A DNA stretch of 13,620 bases from RZYP01 sp964386405 (GTDB lineage Bacteria > Bacillota > Negativicutes > Acidaminococcales > Acidaminococcaceae), in assembly GCA_964386405.1 (NCBI GenBank), contig CAYLRW010000045.1, positions 1 to 13,620 of the forward strand. The letters are read 5' to 3'. Each line of letters opens with the position of its first letter. Positions within the stretch are counted from its first letter, which is position 1. Below, piece by piece: positions 1 to 6,773 of the stretch. Both the position numbers and the translations under genes were made by a program. Below the pieces are notes generated by a model that was given only the letters and a program-made list of their open reading frames with translations, ran no database searches and had not been told where the DNA came from.

Positions 1-2
1 GT

Positions 3-41
3 TTAGATAGAACTATACCCGTTAACTTTACCGCTAAATAA
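3..41 (+). CDS. 3' end of an unidentified plus-strand gene (partial)
   Basis: Frame 3 is open from the window edge and reads LDRTIPVNFTAK followed by TAA at 39-41. The other two plus frames stop within the first ten bases. The stop lies 9 nt before a very strong hairpin terminator that has a T6 tail in the plus direction, which is what the end of a plus-strand gene should look like. Twelve residues are too few for identification. An IPVNF ending is seen at the C-terminus of some TonB-type energy transducers, but that is only a guess. Confidence 0.35.
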   Translation, partial: LDRTIPVNFTAK

Positions 42-50
42 CTCCCTGGC

Positions 51-100
51 AAAAGCAGAGCAGGCAGCCTATAATTATAGGCTGCCTGCTCTGCTTTTTT
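51..100. terminator. Bidirectional intrinsic terminator with perfect 24-bp arms
   Basis: Bases 51-74 and 75-98 are exact reverse complements, so the arms meet with no spacer. The core is GC-rich (GCAGAGCAGGCAGCC). The plus strand continues into T6, and the minus strand carries T4 after the stem. It sits between two converging genes: the fragment ending at 41 and the WG-repeat gene, whose TAA (99-101) lies at the stem base. It should stop transcription from both sides. Confidence 0.92.
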
Positions 101-1250
101 ATTCATTTTTGCTTGTCATATTGTTTTTTGGCCATACGACTTCGCCATACTTATTGATATAGTAAGGCTTTGAAAGCGGTCCAACCAGTGCCAGTCCATC
201 GGAAAAATCTTCTGCTGAACTATATACAGCAGGTACTACAATTTCGCCCTTCGTATTAATGAAACCCGTCCCGGTTTCAGTATGCACCGCTGCCAAACCT
301 TCACAGAAAATCATAGGACTACCCCAAATCCGCGGAAGATACTCAGGCTTGATAATAAGCTTGCCGCTTGTATCTATGAAACCCCAACGCCCATTGACTT
401 CTACAGCAGCCAATCCCTCAGAAAAGTGCTCAGCTCCGTCGAATTGAAGTGGTATAACTATCTCACCTTCAGGGTTTATATAGCCGTATTTTCCGTCCTT
501 GACAACCATAGCTAAGCCATTAAAAAACTGTTCTGCCCAATCATACTGAAAATCAACCACCGTTTTCCCGGTAATATCAATAAAACCAAATTTATCTTTA
601 CCATTTGGCATAAGCTTGCTAACTGGTGTAATTTTTTCCTCAAACTGCTGATCCCGCCAATTAACATCACAATGATATATCGGTTGAATAATTACAATAC
701 CTTGTCTATCAACAAACCCCATACGTCCATTTTTCATAAACGCGACGAGTCCACCACCAACCGGCCACGCATCGCCAGACACCTCAAAAAGCTCCTTGCC
801 ATTTTTATCAGTGAAAATGGTTTTTCCTTGTTTTTTAACCTGAGCCATACCATTTTGTGCTATGCTCCCCCCAAAGCCTTGAATAATCAATTCGCCACCG
901 TGATTAATATACCAGCCATCAGAGCCTTCAAACCTGACCCCAGCAAGACCTTCACTGAAAAAGCCTGCTGTTCTGAATTGTGGAGAAATAATGAAAGTTC
1001 CAGTTCGATCTATATAGCCCCACTTGCCGCTTTCCACATCTTGTGCAGCCGCTAAGCCTTCGCTAAATTCACCTACTTCGGCAAATTGAAGGGGAATAAT
1101 TACATCACCTTTAATGTCAATAAAGCCTGCTATATTGCCTTTTTTGACGGGGAATAGATGACCGTCATCACTTTCCGCTGCCACACAAGAAATTTGCATA
1201 GCAAAAATTAAACCGATAATCATAGCAAACAATCTAAGCCTTTTAAGCAT
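99..1250 (-). CDS. Exported WG-repeat (KWG) protein
   Basis: The protein has 383 residues. An N-terminal signal peptide (basic MLKRLRL, then a hydrophobic stretch to about residue 23, possible cleavage after CVAA) is followed by about nine WG repeats, each with a GFID-x-x-G-x-[VI]-I-[IV]-P-x-[FY] core. The cores lie near residues 42, 78, 113, 179, 222, 256, 290, 329 and 363. EGLA turns (for example residues 64, 100, 278, 317) separate several of them. WG repeats (PF14903 family) form beta-rich surface or periplasmic modules of unknown ligand. I chose the ATG at 1250 because AAAGG lies 9 nt before it and it starts exactly at the signal peptide. The frame is open to 1307, but that extension puts a charged segment ahead of the signal. 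Two TATAAT-like boxes lie upstream (1325-1330, 1344-1349) without a good -35. No terminator separates it from the MFS gene, so read-through is possible. The function is unknown. Confidence 0.9.
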   Translation of the reverse strand: MLKRLRLFAMIIGLIFAMQISCVAAESDDGHLFPVKKGNIAGFIDIKGDVIIPLQFAEVGEFSEGLAAAQDVESGKWGYIDRTGTFIISPQFRTAGFFSEGLAGVRFEGSDGWYINHGGELIIQGFGGSIAQNGMAQVKKQGKTIFTDKNGKELFEVSGDAWPVGGGLVAFMKNGRMGFVDRQGIVIIQPIYHCDVNWRDQQFEEKITPVSKLMPNGKDKFGFIDITGKTVVDFQYDWAEQFFNGLAMVVKDGKYGYINPEGEIVIPLQFDGAEHFSEGLAAVEVNGRWGFIDTSGKLIIKPEYLPRIWGSPMIFCEGLAAVHTETGTGFINTKGEIVVPAVYSSAEDFSDGLALVGPLSKPYYINKYGEVVWPKNNMTSKNE

Positions 1251-1400
1251 AGCAATCAACCTTTCATTTACAACTTTATCCTTCTGGCAGCCACGAAATA
1301 AGAGCATTTCTAGACATTGATATTATTATAATTTATTTACTTCATTATAACTAATCAATTGTAGATTTACCATTAGGCTCTAAAGTTTTTGTTTTTGCTG

Positions 1401-2591
1401 CTATGCTTCAATGCCATCTTCCGTCATTGGTTTGGGTAAAATAAAGGTACAGAGTGCAGCTAAAAGGGCAAAGATAGTTAAAAGCTCCATTGTTCTTGGC
1501 AAGCCATAGTTATCTGCAAACTTGCCAATCAGCGGAACAAATATACCACCAATGCTGAAGTATAATCCAAGTGTTACACCAGAAGCAAAACCAATACTTT
1601 TTGACAGATAGTTCTGTCCCAAAACAACTACAGAACTAAAGGGGGAAAACATTGCAAAACCAATAGGTATCATTAGTAAAAAACAAATATAAACATTAGT
1701 TGTTTGGGATAAAATGGCGATCATTGGTGCCAAAAGCCAGTAGCTAACCTGCACTACCTTAAGATAACCAATCCTATCTGCCAAAAAGCCACCAATCAAA
1801 GTAGTTACTACGCCAAACATAAATAGCAGAGTCAACGCCGAACCTGCCAACGTTGTCGAAAGTCCGGTAACTTTAACCAAATATAATGGAATGAAACTTC
1901 GCAACCCACAAACAACAACTGAACTGAAAGCAATTATAAGTGTTAAACGAGCAAAAGATGACCAATCATTTTTACTTTTCTCCTGTGCTGTTAATGAATT
2001 AGATTTCTTAGCATTATTTGAAATAAAGCTTTTAGCAATCTCCTCTTTCATTCTTGGCCCAATAACAAGCAGTGCTGCAGAAATAATTATTGCCAAAAGA
2101 GAAAATACCACAGTGCCTCTCATGCCAAAAAAAGTAATAACTGACACTGCTATAATTGGTCCAACTGCAAAACCTCCGTTACCGCCTACAGAAAAAATAC
2201 TTAGTGCTGTCCCTCGTTTTGTTCCTGATAACTTATTGATAATTCTTGCAGCCTCAGGGTGAAAAATTGCACTGCCAATACCGCTTACAGTAACCAAAGC
2301 GAAGATTGACCAATAGTCTTTAAATAAACCAACCAGCCCCATTGAGACGCCAGAGAGCAAAATACCTAAAGACATTAACCACGTTTTTGAAGTATGGTCA
2401 GCCAACCAACCAAAAGTTGGTTGAACTAATGATGATAAAAAAGATGAAGCAAACATAAAACCGGCAACAGCACTATAATCCATACCATAATAAAGAATGA
2501 AAAAAGGCAATATTGCTGGCAACGCACCCATTGCTATATCACAAAAAAAATGTCCCACTGCAACTAAATACACATATTTTTGATTCAACAC
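1401..2591 (-). CDS. MFS efflux transporter, fosmidomycin-resistance (Fsr)-like
   Basis: The 396-residue protein is hydrophobic throughout with about 12 predicted membrane segments, the normal size for the major facilitator superfamily. Loop 2-3 carries a motif-A variant, GWLADHTSKTW (61-71). Residues 104-114 read GIGSAIFHPEA, the signature I associate with Fsr-type proteins (the E. coli fosmidomycin exporter). Such proteins expel small drugs by proton antiport across the inner membrane. The start is GTG at 2591, 5 nt after AGGAGG. The gene lies 23 bp downstream of a MarR regulator on the same strand, and its SD is in that gap, so the two form an operon: a regulator with the efflux pump it presumably controls. 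The substrate cannot be read from the sequence. Family assignment is confident; fosmidomycin transport itself is inference. Confidence 0.93.
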   Translation of the reverse strand: MLNQKYVYLVAVGHFFCDIAMGALPAILPFFILYYGMDYSAVAGFMFASSFLSSLVQPTFGWLADHTSKTWLMSLGILLSGVSMGLVGLFKDYWSIFALVTVSGIGSAIFHPEAARIINKLSGTKRGTALSIFSVGGNGGFAVGPIIAVSVITFFGMRGTVVFSLLAIIISAALLVIGPRMKEEIAKSFISNNAKKSNSLTAQEKSKNDWSSFARLTLIIAFSSVVVCGLRSFIPLYLVKVTGLSTTLAGSALTLLFMFGVVTTLIGGFLADRIGYLKVVQVSYWLLAPMIAILSQTTNVYICFLLMIPIGFAMFSPFSSVVVLGQNYLSKSIGFASGVTLGLYFSIGGIFVPLIGKFADNYGLPRTMELLTIFALLAALCTFILPKPMTEDGIEA

Positions 2592-2614
2592 TTCAACCTC
2601 CTAAAATAAATTGC

Positions 2615-3067
2615 CTATTCTTCTTTCATAATTTCCTCATCATATTCTTGTGTCAAATCATTAAGAAATCTTAGAATTATCTTTTGTTCATCAATACTGT
2701 ATTTTGATAGTATTGATATTTTTTTTTGCATTGCTTGCTGGTGACATTTTTGATGAGCAATATATACCCGCTCACCAAGTTTCGTTAAAACGAAATAAAC
2801 TTCTTTGTTATTTTGAGCTTTCTGATAACTTTCAATTAATTTTTTCCACAAAAGCTTCTTTGAGATTTTACTTATTGCACCTTTTGTCATACCCATTGCT
2901 ATGGCAATTTTTGTCACGTTAGCACATTCCATTGAACCAATCTTATCAATGCAATGAGCTTCTGCCAAACTAATACCATCAAAAAGCTCTTCATTGTGGT
3001 CCCGCAAAACATCCGAGTGCTCTCTTATTCTTGTTATAGCTTTAACTATCTCCATTGAAAATTCCAT
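2615..3067 (-). CDS. MarR-family transcriptional regulator
   Basis: The protein has 150 residues, typical for MarR. A winged helix-turn-helix spans about residues 38-100: NVTKIAIAMGMTKGAISKI is the helix-turn-helix with its recognition helix, and NNKEVYFVLTKLGERVY is the wing with the usual LTxxGE signature. Helices at both ends should make the dimer interface. The start at 3067 is set by GGAGG 5 nt upstream; the frame is open to 3106, but that extension crosses the predicted transcription start and has no SD. It is the first gene of an operon with the Fsr-like pump. Two 14-bp dyads overlie its promoter, so it most likely represses itself and the pump until a ligand binds. The divergent gene at 3215 may share this control. 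The ligand is unknown. Confidence 0.92.
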   Translation of the reverse strand: MEFSMEIVKAITRIREHSDVLRDHNEELFDGISLAEAHCIDKIGSMECANVTKIAIAMGMTKGAISKISKKLLWKKLIESYQKAQNNKEVYFVLTKLGERVYIAHQKCHQQAMQKKISILSKYSIDEQKIILRFLNDLTQEYDEEIMKEE

Positions 3068-3080
3068 ATAACCCTCCATA

Positions 3081-3130
3081 TTGTTTCCGTGTAAACAATA
3101 TAGCATATAATGGTTTCCATGTAAACAATA
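3081..3130. promoter_or_regulatory. Two tandem 20-bp operator repeats, probable MarR sites
   Basis: TTGTTTCCGTGTAAACAATA (3081-3100) and TGGTTTCCATGTAAACAATA (3111-3130) match at 18 of 20 bases with a period of exactly 30 bp, close to three helical turns. Each holds a dyad, GTTTCC-NN-GTAAAC, with 5 of 6 symmetric positions; the first extends to ATTGTTT/AAACAAT. One covers the -35 box of the marR promoter, the other its -10 box and predicted start. That placement is what a repressor needs. Binding by this MarR is inferred from position. Confidence 0.8.
3097..3125 (-). promoter_or_regulatory. marR-MFS promoter
   Basis: On the minus strand TTTACA (3120-3125) is followed after 17 nt by TATATT (3097-3102), with TG one base before the -10 box (extended -10). 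Transcription should start near 3090, about 23 nt before the marR ATG, leaving room for its GGAGG SD. Confidence 0.75.
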
Positions 3131-3167
3131 ATAATTTTAGTAAATAATTTTTATTTTCAGAATTATG

Positions 3168-3176
3168 TGTTATATT
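3168..3176 (+). promoter_or_regulatory. Possible extended -10 promoter for the DUF4412-like gene
   Basis: TGTTATATT is a TGN-extended -10 element 38 nt before the ATG at 3215. No good -35 is present at 16-18 nt spacing. The MarR operator repeats end about 37 bp upstream of it, so regulator binding could influence this divergent promoter as well. Confidence 0.4.
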
Positions 3177-3214
3177 GTAGTTGTTAATAATAATTCATGA
3201 GAGGAGGGCTAATA

Positions 3215-3778
3215 ATGGGTTTAAGAAAAATACTGCTATTGATAGGATTTATAGTTTATGGTTTTTTTACTTGTGCAAATCCAGCATTGGCAATGAGTTT
3301 TTCTGCTGATTTCTATGGTTCTGACGGAAATAATGGAAGAATTTATATTGATTCCAACAAAACTAGAATGGAAACAAAAGAAATGATCAGTATTACGCGT
3401 TTTGATAAGATGCTTGTCTGGTTACTTATGCCTGAAGAAAAAATATATATGGAACAATCTTTGAACCCTGTGGAAACAAACCAAAAACATTTACCTTCCA
3501 ATGACGCAGTCACAGACGAAATTGAGCGAGTTTTCATTTTACATGAAACAATTAATGGTTATGCCTCTGACAAGTACAAGATTACAATCAGTAACCAGAG
3601 CTCACACTATGAATGGATTTCCAGTGATCCAGGAATAATGATGTCAGTTAAAACAGCTGCAATCGATGACAGTTGGTGGAATGAATATCGCAACATCAGT
3701 CTTGGCGTACCTGATTCAAGCCTTTTTGAAATACCTGCCGGTTACACTAAGATGAATATTCCTTCGATGGGCGGCTAA
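3215..3778 (+). CDS. Exported DUF4412/LolA-like protein
   Basis: The protein has 187 residues. A signal peptide (MGLRK, hydrophobic core, PALA cleavage site near residue 26) shows export. The mature part looks like the DUF4412 / outer-membrane lipoprotein-sorting (LolA-like) fold: short strands beginning FSADFYG, then GRIYIDSNKTRMET, a MLVWLLMPEEKIYME strand pair, GYASDKYKI, and a C-terminal DSSLFEIPAGYTKM, close to the LFExPxGY ending common in this group. Lipid or lipoprotein binding is known for LolA relatives but not for this branch. The ATG at 3215 follows GAGGAGGG by 6 nt; the in-frame codon at 3197 lies upstream of that SD and would not give a signal peptide. It is divergent from the marR-MFS operon, faces the same operator region and is followed by a terminator, so it is probably monocistronic. 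Confidence 0.82.
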   Translation: MGLRKILLLIGFIVYGFFTCANPALAMSFSADFYGSDGNNGRIYIDSNKTRMETKEMISITRFDKMLVWLLMPEEKIYMEQSLNPVETNQKHLPSNDAVTDEIERVFILHETINGYASDKYKITISNQSSHYEWISSDPGIMMSVKTAAIDDSWWNEYRNISLGVPDSSLFEIPAGYTKMNIPSMGG

Positions 3779-3850
3779 ATGAAATGCTATTGATGTATAA
3801 TTCAACTGGTCTCTATTCTGGATGCAGACAGAAAAAATATACGACAAAAC

Positions 3851-3887
3851 ATTAAAGACAGCAGGATATAATCCTGCTGTCTTTAAT
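3851..3887 (+). terminator. Hairpin terminator after the DUF4412-like gene
   Basis: Arms 3851-3867 and 3871-3887 pair perfectly over 17 bp with a 3-nt loop; the core is GACAGCAGGAT. The tail is TTTAAT, so the U-tract is short. It lies 72 nt after the stop codon. The remaining bases to 4011 show only a weak AT-rich repeat (GCAAAATA at 3943-3950 with TATTTTGC at 3957-3964) and no clear terminator for the minus-strand gene that ends at 4012. Confidence 0.75.
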
Positions 3888-4011
3888 TCTCAGCACTTAT
3901 CTATGCTCCGTTAAAAAGTTTTGCTTTTAGTTAAATTTATCAGCAAAATATATTCTTATTTTGCCCAAAAGCCCAGTAGAATGATAAGACCACCTTAATC
4001 AACCATTAACA

Positions 4012-4812
4012 TTAGGAAGCACTTTTTTCTGCAATAGCACCAGTTTCATCAAAAATTACAGTTACATTGGCAGAAAACTCTATTGGTAAACCGTCTGGAG
4101 AGTGCCACTTCAATGGTTCCTTTAATGTTCCAGAAATTACTTCGCCATACTCATTAAATTCTATCTTTTTCTTAGCTGTAAACTTGACAAAGCCTGCAGA
4201 TTCCCCTGCCAAATAGTTGTTTTTCCAGCCTACAGGCCTAAGATAGGTATCTTCATCTAATACTCCGGATTTAACTACACCCGATTCATAAAAACTTAGT
4301 ATGTTATCTGCTCTAAAATTTAAAAGTCCGTATTTATCTTTCACCAATTGAATAGTTGCATCTTCTGCAATTGTGCCTGAAATGACTTCACCATATTCGT
4401 TGAAAACAACTTGTGTTCCACCTTTATAGAGTAAATGTCCATAAGAAGAAACGGCAATATTATATGCCTTTCCTACAAAAAAATGCTGGTAGTGACTGGA
4501 AAACGGATCAACGCCAGCATATGTTGAAATATAAGAATAATCATTAAAAACCCTCTGCCAACCAGACGGTCTTAGAAATGTATCATTAGCCAGTATACCA
4601 GAAATGACTTCGCCTAATTCGTTGGTCAAAACTGATGTTTCTTTTTTAAATTTCAGCTGATCGCCGACCATCCATCCCTGAGGATGTAATTTTGTATCTT
4701 TAGTTAAATTCGTTATCTCAGCATATCCGGAAGGTACAAAAAATAATAAAGGTAAAAATAATAAAGCCAGAATAATAACGACGTGTTTTACCGATATAAT
4801 TTGTTTCACCAC
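4012..4812 (-). CDS. Exported protein with unclassified 'EVISGTL-DTYLRPVGW' repeats
   Basis: I do not recognise this family. The frame gives 266-268 residues (numbering below is from the ATG at 4818). Residues 1-33 look like a signal peptide or N-terminal anchor (basic start, long hydrophobic core, SGYA). The rest is a degenerate repeat whose full unit reads roughly FNEYGEVISGTL-AEDTYLRPVGW. Units or parts of units lie near 36-49, 63-87, 137-159, 174-198, 219-243 and 254-265, joined by variable strand-like linkers. High Gly/Val/Thr suggests a beta-rich repeat, perhaps a relative of the WG or MORN type modules, but the WG signature is absent. On start choice, GGGAG directly abuts the ATG at 4818, which is too close for initiation. 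The GTG codons at 4812 (6 nt) or 4809 (9 nt) are better placed, and I use 4812. It is a single gene with opposite-strand neighbours on both sides. An exported surface or envelope role is likely; nothing further can be said. Confidence 0.8.
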   Translation of the reverse strand: MVKQIISVKHVVIILALLFLPLLFFVPSGYAEITNLTKDTKLHPQGWMVGDQLKFKKETSVLTNELGEVISGILANDTFLRPSGWQRVFNDYSYISTYAGVDPFSSHYQHFFVGKAYNIAVSSYGHLLYKGGTQVVFNEYGEVISGTIAEDATIQLVKDKYGLLNFRADNILSFYESGVVKSGVLDEDTYLRPVGWKNNYLAGESAGFVKFTAKKKIEFNEYGEVISGTLKEPLKWHSPDGLPIEFSANVTVIFDETGAIAEKSAS

Positions 4813-5004
4813 TTTCATCTCCCTTATTTATATAATTAAGTAACAAAAAAATTATCACTTGTTTTATTACCTTCTTTGAAAAAATCAGAACTCCTTTATA
4901 TTTTCCGCTAATTTTTATCAAAAATTGCAACTTACTTTTATAAATGTCGTATTAAAACAATTTATTCATTCTGCATAAACTAGGTAAAAAAGCAAACATA
5001 TACC

Positions 5005-5034
5005 TTGACTTTAACCTTAGTTAAGCCATAATAT
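5005..5034 (+). promoter_or_regulatory. Promoter with embedded palindrome for the ferritin-like/CCC1 gene
   Basis: TTGACT (5005-5010) serves as -35, with CATAAT (5027-5032, spacing 16) or TAATAT (5029-5034, spacing 18) as -10. The spacer begins with the dyad TTAAC-CTTA-GTTAA (5011-5024), whose 5-bp arms are perfect. A repressor bound there would block RNA polymerase. Because the gene handles iron, a DtxR/MntR-type or other metal sensor is a reasonable guess, but the site does not match a consensus I can name with confidence. Confidence 0.6.
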
Positions 5035-5098
5035 GTAACTGATATACTATATATTAGTTGCATATAAATTCAGAGATATGAAAAGGAGCAATTAAAAG

Positions 5099-6214
5099 TT
5101 GAATGACATTAAAAGATATACAAATAATTTAAGTGAAGAACGCAATAGTGCTGCTTTATATAAAGCAATGGCAGAACAAGAGCCTAATCCAATAATAAAA
5201 GATATTTACTATCGTTTAGCAGCTACAGAAGAAAAACATGCTTTGAAATGGGAAACGCTGTTATTGGAAAAAGGAGGCAGTGTTCCACCTTTTCACATAT
5301 CATTCCGCACTAAAACATTAATTTGGCTTATGAAAAAATTTGGGCCGGATTTCATTCTGCCCAGTATGATTTCTTCTGAAGACACTGCTGTAAATGATTA
5401 TGCCAATCAGCCAGAAGCAAGCAGCATGGTCAGCTCAGAAAGGGCACATGCCATCTTATTAGGACAACTTAATACTTCGGATAAATTGTCTGGATTAGAT
5501 GGTCCTACACTGGCTAAAATGGAAGGAAGACACCGTTCTGCAGGTGGCAACACACTGCGTGCAGCTGTTTTAGGTGCCAGTGACGGATTGGTATCTAATT
5601 TCAACCTTGTCATGGGAGTAGCCGGTGCTGCTGTTTCTTCCTCAAACATTCTGCTTACCGGAATAGCTGGTTTGTTAGCTGGTGGCATTTCCATGGCTTT
5701 AGGCGAATGGATTTCGGTGCAAAGCTCACGGGAATTATATGAACGTCAGATTGGAATAGAAAAAGAAGAAATTGAAACGAATCCTGAAGAAGAAATTGAG
5801 GAACTTGTACTAATTTATCAAGCACGCGGAATTAGTGAAGAAGTTGCTCGTCCACTAGCAATCAAACTTTTACAAAATCCAGATACAGCTCTTGATACAT
5901 TAGCTAGAGATGAATTGGGGATTGACCCTGATGATCTTGGCGGCTCTGCTTTTGTCGCCGCCTTTACATCATTCCTTCTTTTTTCTGTTGGTGCTATTAT
6001 ACCAGTTATTCCTTTCTTTATTCTCACCGGCCAAACAGCAGTATATACAAGTATCATCTTCAGTACAATTGGTCTTTTTTTAGTAGGTGCCATAACGACG
6101 CTCTTTACAGGTCGCAATGTTTTTTATTCGGGTTTACGACAAATCGTCTTTGGGCTATTAGCGGCAGCTGCGACCTATTTTATAGGCAGTCTGATTGGCG
6201 TAAGTTTGTCTTAA
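5099..6214 (+). CDS. Ferritin-like/VIT1-CCC1 fusion, iron (Mn) transporter
   Basis: The protein has 371 residues in two parts. Residues 1-125 form a rubrerythrin/ferritin-like diiron domain: EE at 13-14 followed by Y21, EEKH at 44-47 and SERAH at 113-117, the ExxH ligand pattern. Residues 150-371 form a VIT1/CCC1 transporter: RAAVLGASDGLVSNFNLVMG opens TM1, ISMALGEWISVQSS follows TM2, an acidic loop rich in Glu (212-237) matches the VIT metal-binding hub, and three further membrane segments follow (about 285-310, 315-335, 345-370). This is the Ferritin_CCC1 architecture, related to MbfA. Such proteins capture Fe2+ and export it from the cytoplasm, protecting against iron and peroxide stress. 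Translation must start at TTG (5099): GGAG ends 10 nt before, an in-frame stop lies two codons upstream, and the next ATG would remove the first ligands. It stands alone, flanked by a minus-strand repeat gene and a terminator. The third-helix iron ligand is not obvious. Confidence 0.93.
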   Translation: MNDIKRYTNNLSEERNSAALYKAMAEQEPNPIIKDIYYRLAATEEKHALKWETLLLEKGGSVPPFHISFRTKTLIWLMKKFGPDFILPSMISSEDTAVNDYANQPEASSMVSSERAHAILLGQLNTSDKLSGLDGPTLAKMEGRHRSAGGNTLRAAVLGASDGLVSNFNLVMGVAGAAVSSSNILLTGIAGLLAGGISMALGEWISVQSSRELYERQIGIEKEEIETNPEEEIEELVLIYQARGISEEVARPLAIKLLQNPDTALDTLARDELGIDPDDLGGSAFVAAFTSFLLFSVGAIIPVIPFFILTGQTAVYTSIIFSTIGLFLVGAITTLFTGRNVFYSGLRQIVFGLLAAAATYFIGSLIGVSLS

Positions 6215-6244
6215 AAAATTATTATATTCGACTTAGACATAAAA

Positions 6245-6272
6245 AAAGTCCCAGTCATTTGACTGGGACTTT
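6245..6272. terminator. Terminator between converging CCC1 and zinc-ribbon genes
   Basis: AAAGTCCCAGTCA (6245-6257) pairs perfectly with TGACTGGGACTTT (6260-6272). On the minus strand the stem runs into seven T, making a strong terminator 9 nt after the zinc-ribbon stop codon. On the plus strand only three T follow, so it is weaker for the CCC1 transcript. Confidence 0.88.
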
Positions 6273-6280
6273 CATGCTAA

Positions 6281-6580
6281 TTAGCGTTTGTTAGCTTGGA
6301 AACAATCTCTGCAGTATACAGGACGATCGTTGCTTGGACGGAAAGGAACTTGGGTCTCGCAACCGCAACCTGCGCATGTTACATTGAACATTTCGCGTTG
6401 CTGACGTTGTTGATAACCACCATTGCTACCGTTTCTTTGTTGTTTTTTTGCTGCTCTGCACTCAGGGCAACGGCCTGGTTCATTAGTGAAACCTTTTTCT
6501 GCATAGAAATCTTGTTCTGATGCTGAAAAAATGAAATCTGCGCCGCAATCGCGACATGTTAAAGTTTTGTCTTGTGCCAT
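6281..6580 (-). CDS. Zinc-ribbon / CxxC-x17-CxxC domain protein
   Basis: The protein has 99 residues in two cysteine modules. The first pairs CRDC (9-12) with CPEC (38-41), a probable zinc ribbon with the usual GxxFxxSxxEQxFYxxKGF-like middle. The second pairs CAGC (69-72) with CRDC (90-93), separated by exactly 17 residues, the CxxC-x17-CxxC arrangement. A basic, Gln-rich linker (44-63) joins them. Each module should bind one structural Zn2+; the basic linker suggests nucleic-acid or ribosome contact, but no function is established that I know of. C74 is an extra cysteine. GAGGAGG lies 10 nt before the ATG, a slightly long spacing. It has its own likely promoter at 6710-6739 and a strong terminator, so it is probably monocistronic with a leader of about 120 nt. 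Confidence 0.9.
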   Translation of the reverse strand: MAQDKTLTCRDCGADFIFSASEQDFYAEKGFTNEPGRCPECRAAKKQQRNGSNGGYQQRQQREMFNVTCAGCGCETQVPFRPSNDRPVYCRDCFQANKR

Positions 6581-6617
6581 TATAATATAGCCTCCTCAAA
6601 TGTATTACTCAGAAATT

Positions 6618-6632
6618 TTCGATTCAATCGAA
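6618..6632. promoter_or_regulatory. 15-bp palindrome in the zinc-ribbon gene leader
   Basis: TTCGATTCAATCGAA is a perfect palindrome with one central base. It lies about 38 nt upstream of the zinc-ribbon ATG and roughly 75 nt downstream of the predicted transcription start. It could be an operator used as a roadblock, or an RNA element. No family is assigned. Confidence 0.4.
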
Positions 6633-6709
6633 CAATCATAAGAACTTCCCGTGTATAAAACACATTTTGAGAAGGGCCAATTTCGTTGCATCTTATTTCC
6701 TAGTATCTT

Positions 6710-6739
6710 ATTATACTACACCTTTCTAAGAAAAAACAA
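6710..6739 (-). promoter_or_regulatory. Probable promoter of the zinc-ribbon gene
   Basis: On the minus strand TTGTTT (6734-6739) and TATAAT (6710-6715) are 18 nt apart. The -10 box is perfect. The predicted start near 6703 gives an unusually long leader of about 120 nt before the ATG at 6580. Confidence 0.6.
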
Positions 6740-6773
6740 TAGTATTTTTTATAATAGAAAATCTATTCTATTT

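Noticed and set aside
672..1055. 127-codon plus-strand frame inside the WG-repeat gene
   Set aside because: It is a shadow of the repeat gene: no SD, no recognisable domain, while the opposite strand has clear WG repeats throughout.
1308..1400. Dedicated promoter for the WG-repeat gene
   Set aside because: Two TATAAT boxes exist on the minus strand but neither has a credible -35 at 16-18 nt in this AT-rich stretch, so I did not list one.
1891..2262. 123-codon plus-strand frame inside the MFS gene
   Set aside because: Antisense complement of transmembrane codons with no SD or domain features.
3081..3130. Short CRISPR-like array
   Set aside because: Only two repeats with a 10-bp gap, placed exactly over a promoter; they are operators, not repeats and spacers.
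3796..3858. Possible 20-residue plus-strand peptide after the DUF4412-like gene
   Set aside because: No SD precedes its ATG and its end overlaps the terminator stem.
4718..4930. 70-codon minus-strand frame overlapping the start of the repeat protein
   Set aside because: It runs through the leader and signal-peptide region in another frame. AAAGGAG near 4890 is not followed by a start codon in that frame.
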